Shown here piece after piece: positions 17,370-25,709 of a DNA stretch of 64,000 bases (positions are counted from its first letter, which is position 1; every line of letters starts with the position of its first letter). A program made the translations under genes and the position numbers. The notes beneath the pieces are model-generated. The model ran no database searches. It was not told the origin of the DNA and worked only from the letters and a program-made list of their open reading frames with translations. The stretch is from Tepidiformaceae bacterium (GTDB lineage Bacteria; Chloroflexota; Dehalococcoidia; Tepidiformales; Tepidiformaceae), in contig OY282446.1 of NCBI GenBank assembly GCA_958295975.1, positions 434,001-498,000 on the forward strand. Reading direction: 5' to 3'.

Positions 17370-18265
17370 CCGCCAGCCACGACCTTGAGCGCGAGCACGC
17401 GGCCCGGCTCGTCCACGCGCCCCACGCCGACGAACGCGCCGTCCGCGCCGTAGAGGCGGGCGAGCGCGGCGGGCCGCAGGAAGCCGCCGCGCGCCCACAC
17501 CGCCTGGCCGTGGCGCAGCTGGGCGGCATGGTCGGGATGGAGGATGGCGGCGGCGCTTTCGGCCACACCCTCGTCGGCGGGGCGCACGATGGCGTCCAGC
17601 CCCCCGGCGAGCGCCTCCACGGGCACGGCCTGCTCCACGCGGAAGGGGCCGCTGCCCGTGCGGCGCAGGCTGGCGAGATGGGCGCCGCAGCCGATGGCGC
17701 GCCCGACATCGCGGGCGAGGCCGCGCACGTACATGCCCGGCCCGCAGCGCACGGCCACGCGCAGGCGGTCGCGGGCGGTGCGTTCGAGCCGCAGGGCGGA
17801 GACGCGCACGGGACGCGGCTTCAGGTCGGGGCGCTCGCCCTCGCGCGCCACGGCGTAGGCGCGCCGCCCCTCCACCTTCACGGCGCTGTAGGCGGGCGGC
17901 GTCTGCATGATCTCCCCGACGAAGCGGGCGGCGACGGCGTCGAGGTCGAGCGCGCCTGCGGGCGGCTCGCGCTCGCGCACGACGCGGCCCTCCGCATCGT
18001 CCGTCTCGGTCTCGCGGCCCAGCGCGATCTCGCCCTCGTACGCCTTCTCCCCGGCCATCATGTACTCGACCAGGCGCGTGGCGCGGCCGAGGCAGAGGAC
18101 GAGCAGGCCCGTGGCCATGGGGTCGAGCGCGCCCGTGTGGCCGATGCGGCGCTGGCCCGTGAGGCGGCGCGCGCGGGCGACCACGTCGTGGCTGGTCCAG
18201 CCCGGCTCCTTGTCGATGAGCAGGACGCCGGTGAGGCCGGAATCGCCGCGGCGGCGCCTGCTCAC
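17366..18265 (-). CDS. truB: tRNA pseudouridine synthase B
   Basis: Makes pseudouridine 55 in the T-loop of tRNAs. The catalytic Asp48 is in G-H-T-G-A-L-D-P-M-A-T-G. Other family blocks are D-K-E-P-G-W-T-S-H, P-P-A-Y-S-A-V-K and a C-terminal PUA-like segment. It is 299 residues, normal length. The GTG start overlaps the stop of rbfA, making it the last gene of the nusA-ylxR-infB-rbfA-truB operon. Confidence 0.96.
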   Translation of the reverse strand: MSRRRRGDSGLTGVLLIDKEPGWTSHDVVARARRLTGQRRIGHTGALDPMATGLLVLCLGRATRLVEYMMAGEKAYEGEIALGRETETDDAEGRVVREREPPAGALDLDAVAARFVGEIMQTPPAYSAVKVEGRRAYAVAREGERPDLKPRPVRVSALRLERTARDRLRVAVRCGPGMYVRGLARDVGRAIGCGAHLASLRRTGSGPFRVEQAVPVEALAGGLDAIVRPADEGVAESAAAILHPDHAAQLRHGQAVWARGGFLRPAALARLYGADGAFVGVGRVDEPGRVLALKVVAGG

Positions 18266-18624
18266 GGGGTCTCGTCGCGGGCGCGGGCCAGCTCGGCGAT
18301 GGCGGAGGCGAGGCGCGCGCCCCGCTCGATGGAGGGGTCGAAGCGGAAGCTGAGCGCGGGCGTGCGCCGCATCCGCAGGCGCCGCCGCAGTTCGCGTTCG
18401 AGCCAGGGCAGGGCGCTGCGAAGGCCCGCCAGCGCCTCCTCGCGCTCCTCCTCGCCGCCCAGGTGGGAGACGTAGACGGCGGCGGTGCGCAGATCGGCGC
18501 TGACCTCGACCGCCGTGACGGAGAGGAGGCGGCCCTCGATGCGGGGATCCTTGACGCCGTGCTGGACGAGATCGCTGATCTCCTCGCGGAGCAGCTCGCC
18601 CACGCGGCTGGTGCGCCTGCTCAT
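18262..18624 (-). CDS. rbfA: Ribosome-binding factor A
   Basis: Small 30S maturation factor of 120 residues. Recognised from R-V-G-E-L-L-R-E-E-I, the V-K-D-P-R-I motif and the terminal R-F-D-P-S-I. The start at ATG 18624 has GGAGG four bases upstream; a longer in-frame extension upstream is rejected because it is Arg-rich noise. It overlaps truB by 4 bp. Confidence 0.94.
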   Translation of the reverse strand: MSRRTSRVGELLREEISDLVQHGVKDPRIEGRLLSVTAVEVSADLRTAAVYVSHLGGEEEREEALAGLRSALPWLERELRRRLRMRRTPALSFRFDPSIERGARLASAIAELARARDETP

Positions 18625-18656
18625 CGCGCCTCCGCCCTTCCCGCGCGCGCGGCGCG

Positions 18657-20435
18657 CTAGTTGACGCGCTGCTGGTGGTAGAACTCGAGCAGGTCGCCTT
18701 CCGCGAAGGCGTCGAAACCGTCGAGCACGACGCCGCACTCGAAGCCCTGCTGGACCTCGCGCGCGTCGTCCCGGAAGCGGCGCAGGCCGCCGCAGCCGAC
18801 GTCGGCCTGCTCCTCCCCGTTGCGCAGGACGCGGATGCGGCTGTTGCGGCGCAGCGTCCCCTCCGTCACGTAGCAGCCCGCGATGCGGCCCACGCGGCTC
18901 GAGCGGAACAGCTGGCGCACCTCGGCCACGCCATCGACGACGCGCTCGTAGACCGGCTCGTAGAGCCCCTCCAGCGCCTGCTCGACGCTCTCGATGAGCT
19001 GGTAGATGACCTCGTAGGCGCGGATTTCGACGCCGGAGGCCTCGGCCTCGCGGGCGGCGGACGGCTCCGTCTTCACGTTGAAGGCGAGCACGATCGCCCC
19101 GGAGGCGCCGGCGAGCATGACGTCGGACTCGCTCACGGGGCCGGTGGCGGAGTGGATGAGCTTGACCTTCACGCCCTCCCCGCCAAGGCCCTGGAGCGCG
19201 CCGCGGATGGCCTCGACGCTGCCGCGCACGTCCGCCTTGAGGATGAGCACGAGCTCCTTCACGTTGCCCGCGCTCACCTCGTTGAAGAGCGTGTCGAGGG
19301 TGACGCGCCCGCGCGAGGCGCCCGCGCCCTCCGCCGCGCGGCGCGCCTCTTCCGCCAGGCGGCGGGCGGTGCGCTCGTCCGCCACGGCGCGGATGGCGTC
19401 GCCCGCGACGGGCACGTCCTCCAGCCCCATGACGCGCACGGGGCGGGCGGGCCCGGCCTCGCGCAGGCGCGCGCCGCGCTCATCGAACATGGCCTTCACC
19501 TTGCCGCTGACGAGGCCCGTGACGAGGGCGTCGCCCTGGCGCAGGGTGCCGCTCTGGACGAGCACGGTGGCGAGCGGCCCGCGGCGGGGATCGAGCTCGG
19601 CCTCGATGACGGCGCCGCTGGCGGGGCGGTCGGGGTTGGCGCGCAGCTCCTGCAGCTCCGCCACCAGGTCGATGGCCTCGACGAGGTCGCCGAGGCCCGC
19701 GCCGGTGGCGGCGGAGACGGGCACGGCCAGCACCTCGCCGCCGTACTCCTCGACCACGACGCTGTGCTCCGTGAGCTGCCGCCGGACGCGGTCGGGGTCG
19801 GCGGCGGGCAGGTCCGTCTTGTTGATGGCCACGATCATGGGCACGTCCGCCGCGCGCGCGTGGTCGATGGCCTCCACCGTCTGGGGCATGACGCCGTCGT
19901 CGGCGGCCACCACCACGACGGCGACGTCGGTGACCTGCGCGCCGCGCGCGCGCATGGCCGTGAAGGCGGCGTGGCCGGGCGTGTCGATGAAGGTGACGGG
20001 GCCGCCCCCCGCGCGCTCGATCTGGTAGGCGCCGATGTGCTGCGTGATGCCGCCCGCCTCGCCCGCCACCACGTTCGTCTCGCGGATGGCGTCGAGCAGG
20101 CTCGTCTTGCCGTGGTCGACGTGGCCGAGGATGGTGACGACGGGCGGACGGGGAACGCCCGTCTCGTCCGCGTCGGCGTCCCCGCCGGATTCGCGCACGG
20201 CGGCGGCCACGGCGTCGGGCGCGGCCATGCGCGCGGGCGCGACGCCCAGCTCGGCGGCCACCAGCGCCGCCGTCTCGTAGTCGATGGTGTCGTTCATGGC
20301 GGCCATGACGCCGTGGGTCATGAGCCGCTTGATGGTTTCGATGGGGGAGATGCCGAGGCGCTCGCCGAGCCCCTTGACGGTGACGGCGTCGGGCAGGGCG
20401 ACGGTGCGGGGGGGAGAGGTGGGCCGGGCCGTCAT
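18657..20435 (-). CDS. infB: Translation initiation factor IF-2 (short form)
   Basis: GTPase that places initiator tRNA on the 30S subunit. The G domain starts with G-H-V-D-H-G-K-T (residues 104-111) and has D-T-P-G-H and N-K-T-D. Domains II-IV follow to residue 592. The N-terminus is very short: only one IF2_N-like segment (about 12-70) stands before the G domain, whereas many bacteria have several hundred residues there. ATG 20435 overlaps the ylxR stop (ATGA), and GGAGGA is upstream. Confidence 0.97.
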   Translation of the reverse strand: MTARPTSPPRTVALPDAVTVKGLGERLGISPIETIKRLMTHGVMAAMNDTIDYETAALVAAELGVAPARMAAPDAVAAAVRESGGDADADETGVPRPPVVTILGHVDHGKTSLLDAIRETNVVAGEAGGITQHIGAYQIERAGGGPVTFIDTPGHAAFTAMRARGAQVTDVAVVVVAADDGVMPQTVEAIDHARAADVPMIVAINKTDLPAADPDRVRRQLTEHSVVVEEYGGEVLAVPVSAATGAGLGDLVEAIDLVAELQELRANPDRPASGAVIEAELDPRRGPLATVLVQSGTLRQGDALVTGLVSGKVKAMFDERGARLREAGPARPVRVMGLEDVPVAGDAIRAVADERTARRLAEEARRAAEGAGASRGRVTLDTLFNEVSAGNVKELVLILKADVRGSVEAIRGALQGLGGEGVKVKLIHSATGPVSESDVMLAGASGAIVLAFNVKTEPSAAREAEASGVEIRAYEVIYQLIESVEQALEGLYEPVYERVVDGVAEVRQLFRSSRVGRIAGCYVTEGTLRRNSRIRVLRNGEEQADVGCGGLRRFRDDAREVQQGFECGVVLDGFDAFAEGDLLEFYHQQRVN

Positions 20436-20728
20436 GCTTCCTCCGCGCCGTTCGCCGGCATGGTCTCGAGGCGGCGGCGCAGCCCCGCCACGTCGGCGGC
20501 GGCGGGCTTCGCGCGCAGCGCCGCGCCTATCCTACCGCCCCGCAGGGCCCGCTCCCAGCAGGAGCGCCGCCGGTGGAGGTAGGCGCCGCGGCCGGGCAGG
20601 CGTTCGCCCGGCTCCTCCACGGCCACGCCGCCCCCGGCGGCGCGCACGATGCGCACGAAGCCGCGCTTGCCGGCCACCTCGCGGCAGCCGATGCAGGTGC
20701 GCTGCGGTTCCCGGCGCTCGTTCGGCAT
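20432..20728 (-). CDS. ylxR: YlxR (DUF448) RNA-binding protein
   Basis: 98 residues with the family signature R-T-C-I-G-C-R near the start and G-R-G-A-Y-L-H around 47-53. Proteins of this group bind RNA and nucleoid and are nearly always found between nusA and infB, as here. It overlaps infB by 4 bp and follows nusA by 3 bp. Confidence 0.93.
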   Translation of the reverse strand: MPNERREPQRTCIGCREVAGKRGFVRIVRAAGGGVAVEEPGERLPGRGAYLHRRRSCWERALRGGRIGAALRAKPAAADVAGLRRRLETMPANGAEEA

Positions 20729-20731
20729 GGG

Positions 20732-22264
20732 CTAGTGAATCCGGCCCGCGTAGTCGATGTCGTCCTCGAACTCGTCCTCTTCCACGCGCGGGCCGCGGGG
20801 ACGGCGCTTGCGGGGCTGGCGCTCCTCCTCGCGGGCGGGCAGCACGTCCTCGGCGAAGCGGATGGCCGTGGGGCGCTCCTCGGGGGCCACCACGGTGGGC
20901 ACCGTGTACTCCTCGCCCTCGTCCTCGTCGAACTCGTCCTCGCCGTAGTCCTCGGCCTCGCGCGTCTCCTCGTCGGGAACCTCCATTTCGGCGAGGGCGG
21001 CGGGGAAGGCGACGTCGTCCTCCTCGGGCGCCGCCTCGTCCCCGGCGGCGGGCTCGACCGTGGCGGCGGGCTCGACGGCGGGCGCGGGCGGCTCGGCCTC
21101 CGGCGGCGGCGGCGGCGGCTCGGCGGGCAGGTTGAGGATGTCCAGGTCCGGCTCCGTGCCCGGCGCGAAGGCCTCGAAGTCGGCGGGGGCCTCCACGATG
21201 GCCTCCCCGGCGTTCGCGCGCTCGGCCCCCGTCTGGCTGCGGATGCTGATGCGGAAGCCCGTGAGCTTGGCCGCCAGGCGGGCGTTCTGGCCCTCCTTGC
21301 CGATGGCCAGGGAGAGCATCGAATCGGGCACGATCACGGTGGCCTCGCGCGTCCGCGCGTCCAGCCGCACGTCGACGATCTGCGCGGGGCTGAGGGCGTT
21401 GCTGACGAACTCCGCCGGATCGGCGTCCCACTTGATGATGTCCACGCGCTCGCCGCCCAGCTCGTTGACGATGTTCTGGATGCGCGAGCCGCGCATGCCC
21501 ACGCAGGCGCCAATGGGGTCGACGCTGGGGCCGCGGGCGTGGACGGCGACCTTGCTGCGGTAGCCCCCCTCGCGCGCGACCGCCATGATTTCGACGCGGC
21601 CCTGGGCCACTTCCGGCACTTCCGTCTCCAGCAGGCGGCGCAGGAGCAGGCGGTGGCCGCGGCTGACGATGACCTGCGGGCCGCGCGCCTCCTCGTTCAC
21701 CTCCAGCAGGAGCACCTTCACGCGCTGGCCCGCGCGCAGGTGCTCGTTGCGCACCATCTCGCCGCCGGGCAGCAGCGCTTCCGTGCCGCGTCCGATCTCG
21801 ACCGCGGCCTGGCGCGATTCCACGCGCAGCACGTTGGCCAGCAGCACCTCGCCCTGCTTGTCGGCGTACTCCTCGTAGACGGCGCCGCGCTCGGCCTCGC
21901 GCAGCCGCTGGAACACCACCTGCTTGGCCGTCTGCGCGGCGATGCGGCCCGCGTTGTCGGGCTGCTTCACCTCGAATTCGAGCACGTCGTCGATGCGCGC
22001 GTCCTGCTTGTAGCGGCGCGCCTCATCGAGGTCCACCTGCGCGTCCGCGTCCTCGACCACGGGCACCACCGTCTTCTGGATGAAGGCGCTGATCTCGCCC
22101 GTCTCGCCGGAGATGCGCACATGCACCTCGGGGCCTTCCTCACCGTCGCGGCGGTAGGCGGAGGCGAGGGCGGCCTCGACGGCCTGGAAGACGACCTCGC
22201 GCGCGAGGTTCTTCTCGGCGGCCAGCTGCCCGATCGCAAGCAGGAAATCGTTTCTCGTCGCCAT
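20732..22264 (-). CDS. nusA: Transcription factor NusA with long acidic C-terminus
   Basis: Binds RNA polymerase and affects pausing, termination and antitermination. The N-terminal domain (1-125), S1 domain (about 135-200) and two KH domains (about 205-345, with G-M-R-G-S-R-I and I-G-K-E-G-Q-N) are complete. From about residue 365 a Pro/Glu/Asp-rich disordered tail of about 145 residues follows, ending in basic and acidic patches. The usual first gene of this operon, rimP, is absent; leucine dehydrogenase lies upstream instead. TACAGT at 22332-22337 may be its -10, leaving a 67-nt leader. Confidence 0.96.
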   Translation of the reverse strand: MATRNDFLLAIGQLAAEKNLAREVVFQAVEAALASAYRRDGEEGPEVHVRISGETGEISAFIQKTVVPVVEDADAQVDLDEARRYKQDARIDDVLEFEVKQPDNAGRIAAQTAKQVVFQRLREAERGAVYEEYADKQGEVLLANVLRVESRQAAVEIGRGTEALLPGGEMVRNEHLRAGQRVKVLLLEVNEEARGPQVIVSRGHRLLLRRLLETEVPEVAQGRVEIMAVAREGGYRSKVAVHARGPSVDPIGACVGMRGSRIQNIVNELGGERVDIIKWDADPAEFVSNALSPAQIVDVRLDARTREATVIVPDSMLSLAIGKEGQNARLAAKLTGFRISIRSQTGAERANAGEAIVEAPADFEAFAPGTEPDLDILNLPAEPPPPPPEAEPPAPAVEPAATVEPAAGDEAAPEEDDVAFPAALAEMEVPDEETREAEDYGEDEFDEDEGEEYTVPTVVAPEERPTAIRFAEDVLPAREEERQPRKRRPRGPRVEEDEFEDDIDYAGRIH

Positions 22265-22358
22265 CAGATCGCGCCTTCGTCAAAAAGAGGCGGGCCGCCG
22301 CCCACCTCTCCACGGGGAGTGGTCTGCCCTTACTGTAGCAGAAGCCGCGCGCCCGCGC

Positions 22359-23444
22359 TCAGACGCCCGCGCGGCGGCGCGGCGCGCGCGCGTGCAGCCC
22401 GCCGATCGCATCGATGCGGCCGCGCGCGCGGGCGATGGCCCCGGCCAGCGGCGTGACGCCCTCCGCGCGGGCGCGCTCCAGCAGCTCGAGCACGATGCCC
22501 TCGATGCCGTCCACGCGCCGCTCCGCCCGCTCCGCGCGGTAGGGACGGCCCACCGCCTCGGCGATGTTGATGACGCCGCCCGCGTTCACGATGAAATCGG
22601 GCACGTAGAGGACGCCGCGTTCGGCCAGCGCGTCCGCCAGCGCGTCGTCCGCCAGCTGGTTGTTGGCGCTGCCCACGACGGCGGCGCAGCGCAGCTCCGG
22701 CACGGTCGCCGCGTTGAGCGCGCCGCCGAGCGCGCAGGGCGCGAGGAAATCGCAGTCCACGGCGTGCGCCTCGGCGGGGGCGACCACCTCCGCGCCCAGC
22801 TCGGCGGCCAGCCCCTCCACCACCTCCGCGTCCACGTCCGCGATGGTGAGGCGCGCCCCCTCCGCGGCGAGCAGGCGGCAGAGTTCGCCGCCCACCTTGC
22901 CCGTGCCCAGCACGACCGCGTGCCGCCCCTCCAGTTCGGGCGAGCGCCAGAGGTGGCGGGCGGTTCCGCGCATGGCCGCGACCAGCCCGCGCGCGGTGGC
23001 CGGCGAGGGGTCGCCGCAGCCGCCCGCGTCGCGCCCGGTGCCGCCCACGAAGGCCGTCTCGCGCGCGATCGTCTCCATGTCCGCCAGGGTCGTGCCCACG
23101 TCCTCGGCGGTGATGAAGGCCCCGCCCAGCGACTCCACCGCCCGCCCGTAGGCGCGCAGCAGGCGCTCGGACTTGATGGCGCGCGGGTCGCCCATGATGA
23201 CGCCCTTGCCGCCCCCGAAATCGAGCCCGGCGGCGGCGTTCTTGCGCGTCATGGCGCCGGAGAGGCGCAGGGCGTCGGCGATGGCGTCCGCCTCCGTGGC
23301 GTAGGCGTGGAAGCGCGTGCCGCCAAGCGCCGGGCCGAGCACGGTGGAGTGCACGGCGATGATGGCGCGCAGGCCGGACGCCTCGTCGCGCGCGAAGAGC
23401 ACCTGCTCGTGCCCGCCGTTCCCGATGGCCTCGAACACATCCAT
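22359..23444 (-). CDS. Leucine dehydrogenase / Glu-Leu-Phe-Val dehydrogenase
   Basis: NAD-dependent oxidative deaminase of branched-chain amino acids. It has G-G-T-R-F-H near residue 41, the catalytic-lysine block M-T-R-K-N-A-A-A-G-L-D-F-G-G-G-K-G, the nucleotide-binding G-T-G-K-V-G and P-D-F-I-V-N-A-G-G-V. At 361 residues it matches leucine dehydrogenases rather than longer glutamate dehydrogenases. It would link imported branched-chain amino acids to catabolism. ATG 23444 is six bases after a TACCAT box, so the mRNA is probably leaderless. Confidence 0.9.
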   Translation of the reverse strand: MDVFEAIGNGGHEQVLFARDEASGLRAIIAVHSTVLGPALGGTRFHAYATEADAIADALRLSGAMTRKNAAAGLDFGGGKGVIMGDPRAIKSERLLRAYGRAVESLGGAFITAEDVGTTLADMETIARETAFVGGTGRDAGGCGDPSPATARGLVAAMRGTARHLWRSPELEGRHAVVLGTGKVGGELCRLLAAEGARLTIADVDAEVVEGLAAELGAEVVAPAEAHAVDCDFLAPCALGGALNAATVPELRCAAVVGSANNQLADDALADALAERGVLYVPDFIVNAGGVINIAEAVGRPYRAERAERRVDGIEGIVLELLERARAEGVTPLAGAIARARGRIDAIGGLHARAPRRRAGV

Positions 23445-23450
23445 GCGCCC

Positions 23451-23456
23451 ATGGTA
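23451..23456 (-). promoter_or_regulatory. -10 element TACCAT, leaderless start
   Basis: On the minus strand TACCAT ends 6 nt before the ATG of the leucine dehydrogenase gene. Confidence 0.5.
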
Positions 23457-23542
23457 GCGCAGCGCGCGGGGATGGGGGCGCGTATTCTTTACCCGCAGGC
23501 CATCGGCCGGGTGCGAGACCGTATCAACTCTCGGAGGACGTC

Positions 23543-23809
23543 ATGGAGTTGCCCCCTGGTGAAAGCGTCCCCCCCAGGATGGTCGTCACGCTGCGCGGCG
23601 TTCGCGCCTGGTACGACGGCGCCGAGGAGTGGCGTGCGGAGAGCGAGCGGGTGCGGCTGGAGCTGGAGCGCGCCATGCCGCCGCCGTCCACGCCCAGCCG
23701 CCCCTCGCCCGACATGGGCGAGACGCTGCTGGAGCGGTTCGGCGATGACCTGATCATTCTGGAGTACTCCATGCCCGTCGATTGGTTCGTGCCCGGGCGG
23801 GTTTACTGA
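23543..23809 (+). CDS. Hypothetical protein, 88 residues
   Basis: Not recognised. The ATG at 23543 has GGAGG seven bases upstream, and codon use matches neighbours, so it is probably real. The sequence is soluble and mixed-charge with a Pro/Ser-rich middle (M-P-P-P-S-T-P-S) and an aromatic C-terminus (D-W-F-V-P-G-R-V-Y). It lies alone between the leucine dehydrogenase gene (divergent) and the GmrSD-like gene (convergent). Confidence 0.6.
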   Translation: MELPPGESVPPRMVVTLRGVRAWYDGAEEWRAESERVRLELERAMPPPSTPSRPSPDMGETLLERFGDDLIILEYSMPVDWFVPGRVY

Positions 23810-23863
23810 CGCGCGAGCGCCCGGGGCCAAGCACTGGTGGCGGACTGGCCTGCGACGCGGGGG

Positions 23864-25660
23864 TTAGATGCGGTCGGCGTGCGGCCAGACCTCGGCGGCG
23901 ACCTTCGCCAGATAGCGCGACCGATCCTTGATCGTATCCTCGTTCCACTTGCCCTCATTCACAAGCGACTCCTTAAGCCGCAGAACGCTGTACGTGTTGA
24001 GCGTCTCACGCTTCTCATCCCACGGGGCGTTCTTCAGTGTCGAGTTTAGCCTCTGGGTCACGAGGGTCAGATTGCCGATGGAATGAAGCAGACGATCACG
24101 TTGCGATTTCGCTTCACCGGGCACGTCAGTCTCGGGAGGCGGTGCCCAATGAGCACGCCACCCCTGTGGCATGAAATGCTCAATCGTGAGGTTCTTGGGC
24201 ACCCTCGTATTTTCTGCCAGCGGCGCGAGCAGCTGCTCTTCAATCCCTTCAAGGACGAGTCGCATCCTCCCTCGCGTCAGCAGCCGGTAGAGCGGCAGGG
24301 AACGGAAAGCATCTTCGAGACGACGATCATCCGGCCAGAGATTCGCTTCAGCGGTCTGTTCCGCAAGAAACGCCTCAATCACTGTATCTGCTTCCTCACC
24401 GTCCGCGTCATTCAACCGCTTCAACAAGGCATAGGACATGTTGGCGTAGCCAGTGGTCGACATCCGGCAAACCATCCGTCGCACCAAGTAGCTCTCGATA
24501 GTTCGCAAGGAGCGTTCGAGAGTCGGTCCCGAGAGATCGGCCGCACGCAGCCACATGAGCACTGGCGTCAGCACGCCAACCTGCATGACGCGCCAGCGAT
24601 AGAGAAAAGCATTCAGCACCGGATCATCCGCCGTACCCTGGATCTCACGGTAGACCCTTGCAATGTTGCCAATGTCGGCAGCCACATCTGCAACGGACTG
24701 TCCCTTCGCATCCTTCGCGTACTCACGGACAGTCTGGAAGACGTTGGTCGCCTGCACTTCGTCCGCCTGCCGCATGACGATCCAATAGTTGAGGAATACA
24801 TCGACGCGGGGGCGGATGAGGCGCCCTTGTGCCACATCCTCTCGCCACCACTCCGTCTCCAGCTTGCTCAAGTGGCCTTCGTAGAGCGCATCCGCATCCT
24901 TGCCTGCTTCGTGCAGGATGAAATTTTTGACCAGATCTGCCTGGAGCAGAGCCGTACCGCGCGCGTTCAGCGTCTCGAATATGATGTGGGGATCGTCATC
25001 CATGCTCAGGTCGATCACCACAAGGTGCAGCAGCCGGGTAATCGCCGCCTGTAGCGCCAACGCACACTGCTCCGGTGGCATCCGGCTGTCCTCGATCCAC
25101 TCACGCACCTGAAGTTTGAAGAAATCGTGAGCCTCCACGATGTTCGATTCTTTGTACTCATCGCTGGGCAGCTCGTTATGCATCGCGTGGCGGAAGGCAT
25201 CCTGGTCCATGAGCGTCGGCCACACCTTGAAAGCATTGTCCGGCTGCCCGTTGAGCATAACTTCGTCGTTCAGCACGAGCCTCCTCAGCTGCCGGTACGG
25301 CGCCAGATCGAGCTCCTCGAACACTTCCTGCGTGGCATCCAGCAGCAGTTGTAGCGTCGTCAAACGCTGCTGCCCGTCGATCACAAGCCGCCGCTCGATC
25401 TCGTGTGGCGGAAACGATTGCTGCTGGATGACGATGGCTCCGAGGAAGTGGGCGGGCGTACGATCATGGGCCGTCGCTTCGTTATCGGGGCCAGCGCGCT
25501 GCTGCTCCTCGATATAGCGCTCCGCAGTGCCGCGAACGTCGTTCCAGAGCGGTTCCCACTGATCATCCTGCGTCCACACGTACGGGCGCTGGAAAGTCGG
25601 GATCAGATAACGCACGTCCTTCTGGAAGAGGGCGCTCAGCGTAGAGATGTCAGCCTTCAT
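23864..25660 (-). CDS. GmrSD-like DUF262 + DUF1524 protein (putative modification-dependent restriction)
   Basis: 598 residues. The N-terminal DUF262 domain has I-P-x-F-Q-R-P-Y-V-W near residue 20 and the ParB-like I-D-G-Q-Q-R-L-T-T-L near 95, then F-E-T-L-N-A-R-G. A helical middle follows. The C-terminal DUF1524 HNH-type nuclease region has I-E-H-F-M-P-Q near 490 and I-G-N-L-T-L-V. Proteins of this kind use nucleotide hydrolysis and cut modified or foreign DNA. The gene is visibly less GC-rich than both neighbours, has no partner genes, and sits between housekeeping genes, which suggests horizontal transfer. ATG 25660 has GGAGGA upstream. Confidence 0.85.
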   Translation of the reverse strand: MKADISTLSALFQKDVRYLIPTFQRPYVWTQDDQWEPLWNDVRGTAERYIEEQQRAGPDNEATAHDRTPAHFLGAIVIQQQSFPPHEIERRLVIDGQQRLTTLQLLLDATQEVFEELDLAPYRQLRRLVLNDEVMLNGQPDNAFKVWPTLMDQDAFRHAMHNELPSDEYKESNIVEAHDFFKLQVREWIEDSRMPPEQCALALQAAITRLLHLVVIDLSMDDDPHIIFETLNARGTALLQADLVKNFILHEAGKDADALYEGHLSKLETEWWREDVAQGRLIRPRVDVFLNYWIVMRQADEVQATNVFQTVREYAKDAKGQSVADVAADIGNIARVYREIQGTADDPVLNAFLYRWRVMQVGVLTPVLMWLRAADLSGPTLERSLRTIESYLVRRMVCRMSTTGYANMSYALLKRLNDADGEEADTVIEAFLAEQTAEANLWPDDRRLEDAFRSLPLYRLLTRGRMRLVLEGIEEQLLAPLAENTRVPKNLTIEHFMPQGWRAHWAPPPETDVPGEAKSQRDRLLHSIGNLTLVTQRLNSTLKNAPWDEKRETLNTYSVLRLKESLVNEGKWNEDTIKDRSRYLAKVAAEVWPHADRI

Positions 25661-25709
25661 GATTCCTCCCGGCGGGGCCGTCCGGCCCATGACTATACAC
25701 CCATCCCGC

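Noticed and set aside
24083-25054. A 323-codon plus-strand frame inside the GmrSD-like gene
   Set aside because: It is antisense to conserved motifs of the real gene and matches no family.
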